Counted from the stretch's first letter, positions 9,104 to 18,571 are shown. The stretch is 64,000 nucleotides of DNA from Citrobacter freundii (GCA_003243445.1 QFQQ01000023.1:1-64000); one strand, 5' to 3'. Translations and numbers: made by a program. Notes: generated by a model from the letters alone, not told the origin.

Positions 9104-10131
9104 TATTTCCATATGTACATTTTCCTTTTCACAAAATTAAAACCTATTTTATGCATGGATAGAAAATCGAATCCCAACATTCCATCCAGACATTTATTAT
9201 AGGAAAAACACATCTTTTCAAGATTTGTTACAAGCACCGGTAAACTGGCGATATCAAGCGTTCCGAGGCGCATGTTCTTCATATCGCCATAAAGCGCCTC
9301 CACTTTCTTGTTTCCGCTGCCGGTCAGTAAGATACGGCGGGTAATGGCTACGTTCTCGAAAATCTTATTCGGCAGCCGGCTATCCAGGACATTTGATTCC
9401 GCACCTGTATCGATCACAAAGATCAGTTTCTTGCCCACCATTTCACCGTAAGTGATCAGTTTATCTTCCATCAGATCGATTGGAAATTCGTTGTACTGTG
9501 AAGTATCGGCCAGCATCTCATGTTTGTAGGTAGACGATTCTTTCCGGGTGATCAGATGCAGATGGATCACATTTTTTTCATAATCGAGGATCATCTCAAA
9601 TTTGCGAAAGAGCTGAACGCCCATCAAACCCAGTATTTTGATCCCTTTGCTGTTCTCAATATGACCAAGGTTCACCCGGTCGGCCTCCAGGCGTTCATAA
9701 TGAACGGGGCCGAAGCCAAATTTTTCAACGTGTGTGGGGCTGTTGCCAGACCCGCCGCCGGTAATACCGCCGGCTTCATCTTCCGGAGCCGCAGAAGGAT
9801 AATCACGGAAATAAGTAAGATTGAGCACCAGTTTAGGCGCGCCCGTGTCCAGGATAAAGTTCCCTTCCACATCATTCACACGGCCCTTGACCACGATCAG
9901 GTTACCCACTCGTGTAAAAGGAATGACACAATCCGCAGAATCTGTTGTAACGATCGGATCGATCTTGAATTGCTGCGGCAATTGCCCCGGAGCTATGGAA
10001 TCCATGGAAGAAACGGATGGGATCATCCAATGTTTTACGGCTGTAGCGTCAACGATCCTCTCGCGTGTCACAGGTATACCCGCAGCAAGCAGCATCAGAG
10101 ACATCGCAGTTAAACGGTTCAGCAAAAACAT
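9103..10131 (-). CDS. Exported two-domain retropepsin-like aspartic protease
   Basis: A 342-residue protein with an N-terminal signal segment and two clan-AA aspartic protease units in one chain. The first has ILDTGAPKLVLN (catalytic D95) and a matching GIKILGLMGVQLF segment. The second has VIDTGAESNVLD (D241) and CLDGMLGFDFL. Retropepsins normally dimerise from single-DTG chains, so a two-DTG chain can form an intramolecular active site like pepsin; that is inference. Start 10131 is preferred over 10164 because it begins the signal peptide and a TTACTTTTAG promoter-like element lies upstream. Coupled by TAATG to the CBM48 protein, so the two may act together in the periplasm or at the surface. 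Confidence 0.85.
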   Translation of the reverse strand: MFLLNRLTAMSLMLLAAGIPVTRERIVDATAVKHWMIPSVSSMDSIAPGQLPQQFKIDPIVTTDSADCVIPFTRVGNLIVVKGRVNDVEGNFILDTGAPKLVLNLTYFRDYPSAAPEDEAGGITGGGSGNSPTHVEKFGFGPVHYERLEADRVNLGHIENSKGIKILGLMGVQLFRKFEMILDYEKNVIHLHLITRKESSTYKHEMLADTSQYNEFPIDLMEDKLITYGEMVGKKLIFVIDTGAESNVLDSRLPNKIFENVAITRRILLTGSGNKKVEALYGDMKNMRLGTLDIASLPVLVTNLEKMCFSYNKCLDGMLGFDFLSMHKIGFNFVKRKMYIWK

Positions 10132-10289
10132 GATGGTATTGGTTACCTGTCTAAAAGTAACCAAAAATAAAGCGACGGGACTGAATATCCTGACCGGTCA
10201 ATTGGTGAAAAGACCGTCTGAAAAAAATAACAACACTTTGATCGCTCAGCGCGCATTCCATTGCGAACATACTGACCGGTAGTTGATGA

Positions 10290-10664
10290 TCACCCCTTCA
10301 CCGACGTGATCCACCAGATATTCCCCTGCGGGTCTTCCACGCCGCAGCTTCGTCCATAATCTTTATCCTCCAACGGAAGGATGACAATACCGCCGGCTTC
10401 AACAGCTTTATGAAAGGCAGTATCTGCATCTTCTACATACACAAAAAGGCTGACGGTACTTGCTTTCCATTGATCCGTGCTATTGGAGAACATGATCGTA
10501 CTCCCGGAGATCCGGATCTCACAGTGCCCCAGTCTGCCATTCTCATTACGGGATTCATGCGTTACTTCAGCGGAAAATACGGCCTTTACAAAAGTCATGA
10601 AAGCATCTGCATCATCCATTATCAGGTAAGGCATCACAGCCTGATGCCCTTGCGGAATATTCAT
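10290..10664 (-). CDS. VOC (glyoxalase/bleomycin-resistance) family protein
   Basis: A 124-residue single-module VOC protein of the PhnB type: N-terminal AVMPYLIMDDADAFMTF strand-helix, HCEIRISGSTIMFSN, and a C-terminal DPQGNIWWI strand. These are small metal-binding folds with many possible activities; the substrate is unknown. The frame opens at 10736, overlapping the end of the AraC gene, but a TAGCTTTG promoter element at 10688-10695 lies inside that extension, so I choose ATG 10664. Downstream of an AraC regulator in the same direction. Confidence 0.85.
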   Translation of the reverse strand: MNIPQGHQAVMPYLIMDDADAFMTFVKAVFSAEVTHESRNENGRLGHCEIRISGSTIMFSNSTDQWKASTVSLFVYVEDADTAFHKAVEAGGIVILPLEDKDYGRSCGVEDPQGNIWWITSVKG

Positions 10665-10687
10665 GTTGAAATCGTTTTGATGAATGA

Positions 10688-10695
10688 CAAAGCTA
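10688..10695 (-). promoter_or_regulatory. -7 promoter element for the VOC gene
   Basis: Exact TAnnTTTG match (TAGCTTTG) on the minus strand, 23 nt before ATG 10664. No convincing -33 TTTG is visible. It decides the start codon of the VOC gene. Confidence 0.5.
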
Positions 10696-10732
10696 ACTGC
10701 CTGCCGGAAAATAAAATTGGATAAACACGACA

Positions 10733-11548
10733 TCATTCCTGCTCACTTTCCTTCCATCGTGTGCTCTCCGTTTCCTCTTTGAAATAATGCCGCGGATGAT
10801 AACCGGAGAATTCTTTGAAATCATGGATAAAATGCGACTGATCATAATACCCACAATCATACGCCACATCTGCCAGCGACTTATTCACATTGCCATATTT
10901 TGCAATAGCAGCCTGAAAGCGGGTGATCCTCGAATAAAGTTTGGGCGAAAAACCCGCCGACTCTTTGAACTTCCGTTCAAACTGCCTCGTGGATAAACAA
11001 ACATTGGCAGCCAGAGCCTTCACATCTGTCGTTCCTTTTGTTTGAATGATATGACTGATTGCGGCAAAGATCCCGGACCAGGGCGCCTGATATTTTCGCA
11101 GCCTGTTCAATAAAAATTTGGATAAGACAGACATTCGCTCGTCATTATCTGCTGCCATCATCATTCGCTCTTCCAGATCTTTTCCCTCCTGGCCAAGCAG
11201 TGTATGCAGGTCCGGCATCTGATTGCTTAACACATGCGCGGCATGACCAAACAATGCAGGTATTGCATAAGGAAAAAGATACGCGCCAAAGATGCCAAAG
11301 CTTTCCTGTACCTGGTAACGCCGGAACTGGCTGGATTGGCCGTCCACTCCCGCACGGAATGCAGTCGTAGTGGATGGGCCTTTTAATGTTTCAAATAAAC
11401 CATTATAGTGAAAGATCATCTCCGCACTGCCGTCTGCTACCGAGCGATGAATATAAGATTCACCGCCTGACAAAGATCCTTCCAGTACCCAGAAGAAACG
11501 CACGTAGGACGCGAGCCCGGGTGGAGCAGGGATTTTGTAGTAGATCAT
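10733..11548 (-). CDS. AraC-family transcriptional regulator
   Basis: A 271-residue regulator. The N-terminal ligand-type domain (MIYYKIPAPPGLASYVRFFW, then IHRSVADGSAEMIF) is the kind common in Bacteroidota AraC proteins. The C-terminal double helix-turn-helix (about 170-265) contains LAANVCLSTRQFERKFKE and VAYDCGYYDQSHFIHDFK. The frame is open to 11674, but a TATCTTTG promoter at 11566-11573 and the family N-terminus fix the start at 11548. Its stop overlaps the longest possible VOC frame, so the VOC gene may be co-transcribed and a target. Confidence 0.92.
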   Translation of the reverse strand: MIYYKIPAPPGLASYVRFFWVLEGSLSGGESYIHRSVADGSAEMIFHYNGLFETLKGPSTTTAFRAGVDGQSSQFRRYQVQESFGIFGAYLFPYAIPALFGHAAHVLSNQMPDLHTLLGQEGKDLEERMMMAADNDERMSVLSKFLLNRLRKYQAPWSGIFAAISHIIQTKGTTDVKALAANVCLSTRQFERKFKESAGFSPKLYSRITRFQAAIAKYGNVNKSLADVAYDCGYYDQSHFIHDFKEFSGYHPRHYFKEETESTRWKESEQE

Positions 11549-11565
11549 GGAGAATGTGTTGATCT

Positions 11566-11573
11566 CAAAGATA
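11566..11573 (-). promoter_or_regulatory. -7 promoter element for the AraC gene
   Basis: Exact TATCTTTG on the minus strand, 17 nt before ATG 11548. Confidence 0.55.
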
Positions 11574-11729
11574 CGGGCGTGGAGATATAATCTGCACGAT
11601 AAGTAAAACGCATTAAAAGTTTGAACCGCTCGTGCACACCAGGCTGCCGCCCGGAGAGGTGTAGCGGTGCTCACTACGGATATACATTACGCTGTTTCAA
11701 GCGGTTCGACCATTCAATCTGATGCGCTA

Positions 11730-14156
11730 TTACAACCTGTCCAGCACCTTCATCGACTTCTTCAGATCCGTACTTCCCGTCAGTACATTTTTAAACAGAT
11801 CCCCCTTCTTTTTCAACCGCTCAAAAATATTCTCAATCGTAAACTGTGAGGGCTTCAGTTTATGATTCACTTCCTTCCACTCCAGTGGTGTTGAAACCTG
11901 CGCACCGGGAACAGGTCGCAGGCTATAGGCACAGGCCAGCGTCTGACCAATACGGTTCTGCAGGTAATCAATATAGATCCTCGGACCACGTTTTGAGAGT
12001 GAACGTTCCAGGGTGGTGGTCTTCGGTAATAATTCCTGCACATGCTGCGCGATGAGCTTTGCAAAGTCTTTTACTTCCTCATAATCGTATTTGTTTTTCA
12101 TCGGTGTATATACATGTAATCCCGACGAGCCGGATGTTTTGCAATAACCCTTTATCCCTGCTTTAGCCAGCACTTCTTTTACAGCCAGTGCCGTATCCAC
12201 CACTTCTGTAAATGTATTTTTATCCGAAGGATCGATATCTATCACCATCCAGCCGGGTTTATTCTTCGTCGTTGTTTTGCTGTTCCATGGATTGATCTCA
12301 ATACAACCAAGATTGGCGAGATAAAGCAATGTGGCTTTATTGTTACAAACAATATAATCGATCACTTTCCCATCGCCACTTTTATATTTGAATACATCCA
12401 CGAAAGAGGGTGCATTCTCTCCCGCGTCTTTATGAAAGAATCCTTCATCACGAATGCCATTTGGATTTCTTTTTAATGATAACGGCCGTCCCTTTATATG
12501 CGGTAATATATACGGAGAGATCTTTTCATAATAATCGATCACATCGCCCTTCGTATAGCCCTCATCAGGCCAGAATACTTTATGCGTATTGCTGAGTGTT
12601 ACTTTATGCGGGCCGATCTTCCTTTCTTCCGAACGCTTCACGTCTTTGATCTCTTCCACTACTTCTTCATTTACTTCTTTTGCAGATTTTTCATCTCTCA
12701 AACGCAGAAACACAGGATGACGGAAGATCTGATCCTTCGTAATCTCTGTATAACCAATATCCGCCACCAGCTTCGGTTTCAGCCAGGTGACTTCATCGTT
12801 CACCGGCACTTTTCCTTTGAACGGCGATGTGCCTGTTTCCAGCGGCTTCATTTCCTTTTTCAATGAAGCCAGTGTATCGACAGAAAAACCGGTCCCAACA
12901 TGTCCACGGTATTGCCAGGTCCGTCCTTTTTTATTGGCTACGATCAGTGAACCGAAATGTTCACGCGCTCCTCTTGGTTTCGTATATCCGGCAATCACCA
13001 CTTCGGTGGTCTGCACGTTCTTGATCTTCAGCCATTCCTTGCTCCGATAGCCTTCTGTATACTGACTGTCTTTCTTCTTTGCAATAATACCTTCAAGTCC
13101 CTGTAGTTTCGCCTGCTCGAGAAAGCCGGTTCCGTTTGTTTCAATATGATCACAATAACGGATCACTTTATTCTTTCCGATCAGTTTCTTCAGCATCTTT
13201 TTTCTTTCGATAAGGGGGAGCTTTTCCGTGCTTTTCCCGTCAAGCTCCAGCAGATCGAATACATAATATACGAGCGGATGATTCAGGTAATTTTCATAAT
13301 GCTGCAGCTTCTGAAAATCGGGAAGATTTTTGTCATTCAACAGAACGATCTCTCCGTCCAGTACGGCTTTATGTTTCAACTTTTGCAAAGATTGCAATAT
13401 GGAAGGGAAACGCGATGTAAAGTCAAGACCGTTCCGCGAGTACAATTTCACTTCCTTACCGCCCGTTTCTGCCACAGCGCGGTAGCCATCCCATTTGATC
13501 TCAAAGATCCAGTCTTTATCATCAAACGGCATTTTTGTAATAGTTGCCAGCATGGGACTTATAAAACCCTTCAGCTTTTTGGGTCTGCCACTGCGAACTT
13601 GAGCGATCGTTTTAACCGGCTTATCCTTTACTTTCTCGGCATCATAAACTGTGTTCACCGCATGCTCATCACGATGCTTGATCAGCAGCCAGTTCTTTTC
13701 ATTATCTTTTTTCAAACGGACCAATACAAACTCTCCGTTTAATTTATCGCCTTTCATCCTGAACTTCAGTTCTCCTTTTTTCAACCATGCCAGCGCTTCT
13801 TTTTCAGAGATATCTTCATGCTTTTCGTTCACCGGTGTGAAGGTTCCCTTATCCCATATATCCACATGACCGGCACCATAATTTCCTTCGGGAATATCAC
13901 CTTTGAAACCAATATAGCCGACCGGATGATCTTCCACTTCCACCGCTAATCGTTTCTGCAATGGGTTCAGTGACGGCCCCTTTGGTACAGCCCAGCTTTT
14001 CAATACACCACCAAGTTCTAAACGGAAATCATAATGAAGCCTAGAAGCATTATGACGTTGCACCACAAACCTGAACTTACCTGAAGCAGCTTTCGTTCCG
14101 CGCGGTTCCGCCGTTTGTTTAAAATCTCTTTTCTTATTGTATGTTGTCAGACTCAT
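11730..14156 (-). CDS. ligD: DNA ligase D (phosphoesterase-ligase-polymerase)
   Basis: An 808-residue NHEJ enzyme. The 3'-phosphoesterase domain is N-terminal (about 25-150; RHNASRLHYDFRLE, then EGNYGAGHVDIWDKG). The ATP-dependent ligase domain is central, with adenylation lysine K221 (EIKWDGYRA). A primase-type polymerase domain is C-terminal (about 530-800), with the metal site MVIDIDPSD. Mycobacterial LigD has the polymerase first. It seals Ku-bound double-strand breaks, trimming and filling ends. The start overlaps the ku stop by 4 bp, giving a coupled ku-ligD operon. Confidence 0.97.
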   Translation of the reverse strand: MSLTTYNKKRDFKQTAEPRGTKAASGKFRFVVQRHNASRLHYDFRLELGGVLKSWAVPKGPSLNPLQKRLAVEVEDHPVGYIGFKGDIPEGNYGAGHVDIWDKGTFTPVNEKHEDISEKEALAWLKKGELKFRMKGDKLNGEFVLVRLKKDNEKNWLLIKHRDEHAVNTVYDAEKVKDKPVKTIAQVRSGRPKKLKGFISPMLATITKMPFDDKDWIFEIKWDGYRAVAETGGKEVKLYSRNGLDFTSRFPSILQSLQKLKHKAVLDGEIVLLNDKNLPDFQKLQHYENYLNHPLVYYVFDLLELDGKSTEKLPLIERKKMLKKLIGKNKVIRYCDHIETNGTGFLEQAKLQGLEGIIAKKKDSQYTEGYRSKEWLKIKNVQTTEVVIAGYTKPRGAREHFGSLIVANKKGRTWQYRGHVGTGFSVDTLASLKKEMKPLETGTSPFKGKVPVNDEVTWLKPKLVADIGYTEITKDQIFRHPVFLRLRDEKSAKEVNEEVVEEIKDVKRSEERKIGPHKVTLSNTHKVFWPDEGYTKGDVIDYYEKISPYILPHIKGRPLSLKRNPNGIRDEGFFHKDAGENAPSFVDVFKYKSGDGKVIDYIVCNNKATLLYLANLGCIEINPWNSKTTTKNKPGWMVIDIDPSDKNTFTEVVDTALAVKEVLAKAGIKGYCKTSGSSGLHVYTPMKNKYDYEEVKDFAKLIAQHVQELLPKTTTLERSLSKRGPRIYIDYLQNRIGQTLACAYSLRPVPGAQVSTPLEWKEVNHKLKPSQFTIENIFERLKKKGDLFKNVLTGSTDLKKSMKVLDRL

Positions 14157-14926
14157 GAAGCTTTCTTTTTATGACCGGAAAGACTTGCCTTCAACTGTTC
14201 CATCAGATCTTTTGTAGTGGAGTGTACCACTTTCATCGGTTTGAAAGGCGTTTTCTTTCCTTTTGCCTTTGCTTTAATGATCTTTAACAGCTTGTCGGTA
14301 TATTCATCTTTGAATGCACTGATATCAAACGGCTTCGTCAGCTGATCGATCAGGCTTACAGCCATTTTCAATTCCGTGGGTTTGCTTTTTGTTGCAGGCA
14401 GGTTAAGATCTTTAGGGGAACGGATCTCCTGCGGAAAACGGATCCTGTTCAATACAAGCACATTGTCCAGTGCCTTGATGATGCAAACGTGCTCGCGGTT
14501 ATGCATCACAAAAAGTCCGACCCCGGCTTTTCCGGATTTTTCCAACGCTTCCCGCAACAATGCATAAGCACGTGTACCGGTTTTTTCAGGCTCGAGATAA
14601 TAGGGCGATTCAAAATAAGTGCTGTCGATCTCGGTCTCTTCCACGAATTGCGTGATCTCAATATGCCTTGTCTTTTCCGGACTTGCCTTTTCAAAATCAG
14701 ACTTATCCAGTACCACATACTTATCGTTCAGCAGGTATCCCCGTACAATATTTTCCCAGGCTACTTCTTTGCCGGTACTCTCATTCACGCGTTTGAACCG
14801 GATATTGGCGTGGTCTTTTTTATCCAGCATATCCAGGTCGAGTGTACTTTCTTCTACAGCGCTGTACATTTTTACCGGGATATTGACCAGTCCGAAGCCA
14901 ATAGAGCCCGTCCAGATTGCTCTCAT
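14153..14926 (-). CDS. ku: Ku protein (NHEJ end-binding)
   Basis: A 257-residue bacterial Ku homologue: MRAIWTGSIGFGLVNIPVKMY at the start is diagnostic, followed by the Ku beta-barrel core (FKRVNESTGKEV, VLDKSDFEKASPEKTRHIEI) and a Lys-rich tail. It forms the dimeric ring that threads DNA ends and recruits LigD, whose gene follows with a 4-bp overlap. The frame stays open to 15124 but only through a family B repeat, so ATG 14926 is the start. Confidence 0.97.
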   Translation of the reverse strand: MRAIWTGSIGFGLVNIPVKMYSAVEESTLDLDMLDKKDHANIRFKRVNESTGKEVAWENIVRGYLLNDKYVVLDKSDFEKASPEKTRHIEITQFVEETEIDSTYFESPYYLEPEKTGTRAYALLREALEKSGKAGVGLFVMHNREHVCIIKALDNVLVLNRIRFPQEIRSPKDLNLPATKSKPTELKMAVSLIDQLTKPFDISAFKDEYTDKLLKIIKAKAKGKKTPFKPMKVVHSTTKDLMEQLKASLSGHKKKAS

Positions 14927-14980
14927 GGGAGGGTGTTTTTGAGGAAGGGGGAGAAAAACATGCCAAGATCGCAGATCCAG

Positions 14981-15125
14981 GGATGTTGGATGGTCGATGT
15001 TCGATGGTCGGGTTTGATCAAAGCCGGACTTATAAAAACAAAAACCCTCCGTTATCTGAAAGGTTCTGTCTTGAATGCTTTTCAGCTTGAGATCGACCAT
15101 CGAACATCGATCATCTAACATCATC
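14981..15125. repeat. Mirrored family B heptamer repeat with terminator-like core
   Basis: Left arm 14981-15013 (GATGKTS-type 7-nt units) and right arm 15091-15125 (their reverse complement). Between them, minus-strand 15067-15034 can fold AACCTTTC/GGAGGGTT and is followed by a T-run, so it could terminate the gene ending at 15111. That gene's last codons lie in the right arm. Confidence 0.65.
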
Positions 15126-15575
15126 TTTCCCCACCCTCTTCATTCTCGAAAACGGAAACCCATTACACCCCTTTTTCGGATTTTTCCTGTCTGCAACAGC
15201 CTGCGTTTCCGCCTGCGCATCTGTTTTGGCATCATAAACGGTCAGGCAAAAGCCCCAACCCCAGGGAGCCATGTTTTCGAAATACATGTAATCGATGCGG
15301 GAATAGAGGCCTTTTTCGCTGGGATTGATCGTGTCATTCCTGGCTATGAAATACTGATCCTTTGTATTCCATTTAATGATATGATATTTCGCACGGGGAT
15401 GCATAAAGAAAAGTGAATCGCTGACCGTGTAATGAATATCATAATCATCTACGAATTCGCCTTTCAACAGGGAAGGAATAGAATCGGTTACAACGGGGTT
15501 GACCGTATTATTGACGGGGTTATCATTATTTATAAAGAATAAACCCAGCAATGTTCCAAACAGGATGAATTTCAT
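15111..15575 (-). CDS. Hypothetical exported protein
   Basis: A 154-residue protein with a short hydrophobic N-terminus (MKFILFGTLLGLFFI) that probably acts as a signal or anchor. The rest is soluble, with strand-rich stretches (DDYDIHYTVSDSLFFMHPR, YSRIDYMYFENMAPWGWGF). No family recognised. The last few codons and the TGA stop lie in a family B repeat, so the native C-terminus may have been altered by the repeat. Confidence 0.65.
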   Translation of the reverse strand: MKFILFGTLLGLFFINNDNPVNNTVNPVVTDSIPSLLKGEFVDDYDIHYTVSDSLFFMHPRAKYHIIKWNTKDQYFIARNDTINPSEKGLYSRIDYMYFENMAPWGWGFCLTVYDAKTDAQAETQAVADRKNPKKGCNGFPFSRMKRVGKDDVR

Positions 15576-16002
15576 AACGAACGGTGTATAAAAAGCACCG
15601 TCCGCAATTTAGGCTATTCCCTGTTATTTTAACTTACAGATCCATTGATCAGTTGAGTGCAAAACTCAAGCTGTGTATCCCACCTGTAATGATATCATTT
15701 ATCGCAAAAGCAATTTTATGATCAGGGAATGCGCCTCTTAATCCGTCCATCGGTCATCGGGCCATCGAATGGTCGTAAAGCTATAACTGACAGGTTGAGT
15801 TAGTAAACCCAACTTGCTAATTATAACTCCAGGCAGTTCTATGGCTGATGGCCGGTTTCCTCCCTTTTGGCTGAAGGTCCTTCAGCTTATCGACCATTTC
15901 ATCGCTCTATTACGGGTTATGTCCTTCTATGGCATTAAGTCGACCATCAGCCATCGGTCATCGAACGACTGTAGGGTAATAAGTTGGGTTAGTTAACAGA
16001 GA
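15576..16002. other. Gene-free stretch with nested inverted repeats
   Basis: Contains family B-like heptamer DNA (15745-15776 and 15941-15970, same orientation), an outer inverted pair AACCCAACTT / AAGTTGGGTT (15806-15815 and 15981-15990) and an inner pair ATGGCTGATGG / CCATCAGCCAT (15841-15851 and 15944-15954). No coding signal. Confidence 0.65.
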
Positions 16003-16839
16003 TCATTCTTTGGGATGATCCGCATTCAGCGTTGTTTCTTCCCACGTATCATAATCTTTTTGCAGTTCTGCCAGTTTATTTCTTGCGCCTTTCAATGCCC
16101 CGGCACCGAGCAATAAACGTAATGGCGGGTTTTCCGACTCTACTGCTTTTACAATTGCTTTTGCCGCGCGAACGGGATCACCGGGCTGATTGCCGCTGTA
16201 ACCACGGATCGTGTCTTTATTAACATGCGCGGTGGCCGCATAGTCTTCAATGACCACCTGGCTGTTCTTTGCAGAACGTCCGGCCCAGTCAGTACGGAAT
16301 CCGCTTGGCGCCACCACAGTCACTTTTATACCAAGATGAGCGGTTTCTTTTGCCAGTGCTTCTGAATAACCGGTAACGGCAAACTTTGTAGCATTATAGA
16401 AACCGACTGCCGGAAATGCCACCAATCCGCCAACGGACGATATATTCACGATGTGACCACTGCGTTGTTTACGCATCACCGGTAATACTTCTTTGGTAAC
16501 CTGTGCCAGTCCAAAAAAATTGATCTCGAACATCCTTCTTACCTCTTCATCTTCGCTTTCTTCTATCGCACCGAAATAACCGATGCCCGCGTTGTTCACC
16601 AGCACATCTATCCTGCCGAATTTCTGAACGGCCTGTTGTACTGCAGCTTTTACTTCCGCAGGTTTTGTGACATCCAGTTTCAAGGCAATGGCTGCACCGG
16701 GAAACTGTGAAACGATATCCTGCACATCATTTGGATTACGCGCTGTAACAACTGCTTTATGACCGAGTTCCAATACAAGCTTTGAGATCTCGCGGCCAAA
16801 GCCTGTTGAACAGCCGGTGATGAACCATACTTTACTCAT
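16003..16839 (-). CDS. SDR family NAD(P)-dependent oxidoreductase
   Basis: A 278-residue classical short-chain dehydrogenase: cofactor motif TGCSTGFG (residues 8-15), NNAG at 82-85, catalytic Ser134/135, Tyr148 and Lys152 in YNATK. It resembles oxidoreductases annotated as ketoreductase- or retinol-dehydrogenase-like; the substrate is unknown. It is monocistronic and divergent from the MATE transporter across a mirrored family C repeat. Confidence 0.93.
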   Translation of the reverse strand: MSKVWFITGCSTGFGREISKLVLELGHKAVVTARNPNDVQDIVSQFPGAAIALKLDVTKPAEVKAAVQQAVQKFGRIDVLVNNAGIGYFGAIEESEDEEVRRMFEINFFGLAQVTKEVLPVMRKQRSGHIVNISSVGGLVAFPAVGFYNATKFAVTGYSEALAKETAHLGIKVTVVAPSGFRTDWAGRSAKNSQVVIEDYAATAHVNKDTIRGYSGNQPGDPVRAAKAIVKAVESENPPLRLLLGAGALKGARNKLAELQKDYDTWEETTLNADHPKE

Positions 16840-16852
16840 GAGATTTTTTTTA

Positions 16853-17068
16853 GACGACGGACCGCAGACCGCGGACCGCGGAATTATTCATTTATTAGTA
16901 ATGTCCATTGATTCAGAACAGAGAGGCTATCTTTTTGCAATGAGCCTGCATATTAAGCAAACTAAACTAACTATCCGATTATTCAAAGCAATTTCATTCC
17001 GAAAGAATCGTCTGCGGTCTGCGGTCGGCGGTCCGTCGTCTTCATTTGCGTTCCGCGGTCCGTCGTCC
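16853..17068. repeat. Mirrored family C heptamer repeat between divergent genes
   Basis: Left arm 16853-16882 (GACCGCR units) and right arm 17009-17040, with a second right segment 17052-17068, in reverse complement. The 126-bp spacer shows nothing recognisable. The right side ends about 30 bp before the MATE -7 element. Confidence 0.75.
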
Positions 17069-17101
17069 TCACTTGCGTTCCATCTTCTCTCCCGTCCTCC
17101 C

Positions 17102-17109
17102 TATCTTTG
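17102..17109 (+). promoter_or_regulatory. -7 promoter element for the MATE gene
   Basis: Exact TATCTTTG followed by GC, 48 nt before ATG 17158. A small GGAGG-AAG-CCTCC hairpin lies in the leader at about 17131-17143. Confidence 0.5.
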
Positions 17110-17157
17110 CCGGATCAATGATGTTTAACCGGAGGAAGCCTCCTGCTTGTCGATGAT

Positions 17158-18483
17158 ATGGAATACAGTTTAAGGCACGAAGCGAAGAAAACACTACAAC
17201 TTTCTTTACCGATCATATTCGGAGAAATTGCCCAGATGGCGCTGCACCTGATCGATACCGCAATGGCGGGTGCATTGGGATATAAACAACTCGCCGCAGC
17301 ATCGCTGGTGCTGGCCGTGCTGAACATACCATTTGTTGTGGGGATCGGCATGACCATCTCCGTATCGCAACTGGTATCTATGTCACACGGAAGAAAAGAT
17401 GCACAAAAAGTATCACACTACTTTTATAATGGATTCTGGCTTTGCGCGGTAACCGCATTGATCATTTCACTGGGGCTTGAACTGGGCAAAGGCATCTTAT
17501 TTCAGCTGAAACAGGATCCTGAAGTTGCTGCACTGGCCATGCCTTTTTTGCAATTGATGGGATGGAGCGTGATCCCGATGCTGCTGTTCATGTCACTCAA
17601 ACAATTTGCGGATGGCCTGGAGAAGACAAGAACCGCGATGATCATTACACTGGCCGGCGTTCCACTGAATATCTTTCTCAACTGGCTGCTGATCTTTGGC
17701 AACTGGGGTTTGCCGCGACTGGAACTCGTGGGCGCCGGCTGGAGCACGCTGATCACGCGGACATTGATGTTCCTGTCCCTTGGAGCAGTCATTCTCTGGC
17801 ATCCCATCTTCAGGCGCTATGTGGCGGTGAGAAAGAATCAATGGAAGATCAACACACAAACGATTCGTGAATTGCTGCATATCGGCATTCCAAGCGGGTT
17901 ACAGATAGGAATGGAAGGCGGCGCATTTGCTGTATCCGGAATCATCATTGGCAGTATTGGCGCGACCGAACAGGCCGCGCACCAGATCGCGCTGACATGT
18001 GCTTCATTCACTTTTATGGTGTCATTGGGCCTGGCACAGGGAAGTTCCATCCGCGTGAGCAATGCATTTGGTACACGGAACAGAATTAAGATACTTACAA
18101 TTGGAAAAAGCACGCTGATCACCGGCTTGATCTATGGGATGTTCTGCGCCACCCTGTTCATCGTCATGAGAAATGTATTACCCAAAGGTTTCAACGATAA
18201 TATCAACGTAATAAAGATGGCTTCTCTCCTGCTTGTATTGGCGGCTATCTTCCAGATCTCCGATGCCACCCAGGCGATCGGTGCGGGATTACTTCGCGGC
18301 ATAAAAGACGTAAAAGTCCCGACCATCCTGATCTTTATCGCCTACTGGGTGATTGGTATTCCACTCGGTTACCTGCTTGCGTTCAAAGCAGGCATGGGTG
18401 CTTCAGGAATTTGGATTGGGTTTATTGCGGGGTTGTCGTGCTCGAGTGTGTTTTTGTGTGTGAGGTTTTTGCGTAAAGTTTAG
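17158..18483 (+). CDS. MATE family efflux transporter
   Basis: A 441-residue, 12-helix membrane protein of the NorM/DinF type, with the duplicated six-helix layout. The N-terminal LPIIFGEIAQMALHLIDTAMAG and mid-protein GIPSGLQIGMEGGAFA carry the family pattern. It exports drugs or other cationic compounds by H+ or Na+ antiport; specificity is not readable. Its stop codon is followed directly by a family B repeat. Confidence 0.93.
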   Translation: MEYSLRHEAKKTLQLSLPIIFGEIAQMALHLIDTAMAGALGYKQLAAASLVLAVLNIPFVVGIGMTISVSQLVSMSHGRKDAQKVSHYFYNGFWLCAVTALIISLGLELGKGILFQLKQDPEVAALAMPFLQLMGWSVIPMLLFMSLKQFADGLEKTRTAMIITLAGVPLNIFLNWLLIFGNWGLPRLELVGAGWSTLITRTLMFLSLGAVILWHPIFRRYVAVRKNQWKINTQTIRELLHIGIPSGLQIGMEGGAFAVSGIIIGSIGATEQAAHQIALTCASFTFMVSLGLAQGSSIRVSNAFGTRNRIKILTIGKSTLITGLIYGMFCATLFIVMRNVLPKGFNDNINVIKMASLLLVLAAIFQISDATQAIGAGLLRGIKDVKVPTILIFIAYWVIGIPLGYLLAFKAGMGASGIWIGFIAGLSCSSVFLCVRFLRKV

Positions 18484-18571
18484 TTCGATGATCGATGTTC
18501 GGATCCCGGATTAAAACCCCGAATTCGCCTGATGTTTTCGAACATCGAACATTCAACATCCAACATCCATC
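18484..18571. repeat. Mirrored family B heptamer repeat between convergent genes
   Basis: Left arm 18484-18508 (TCGATGATCGATGTTCGGAT) starts at the MATE stop. Right arm 18539-18571 is its reverse complement in type and overlaps the nudK stop. The 30-bp core is a weak hairpin with no long T-run. Confidence 0.7.

Noticed and set aside
9821..10282. 153-codon plus-strand frame opposite the aspartic protease
   Set aside because: Antisense shadow of a well-supported coding region; composition follows the opposite strand.
14927..15124. N-terminal extension of Ku
   Set aside because: Family B repeat DNA; Ku proteins start at the MRAIW-type motif.
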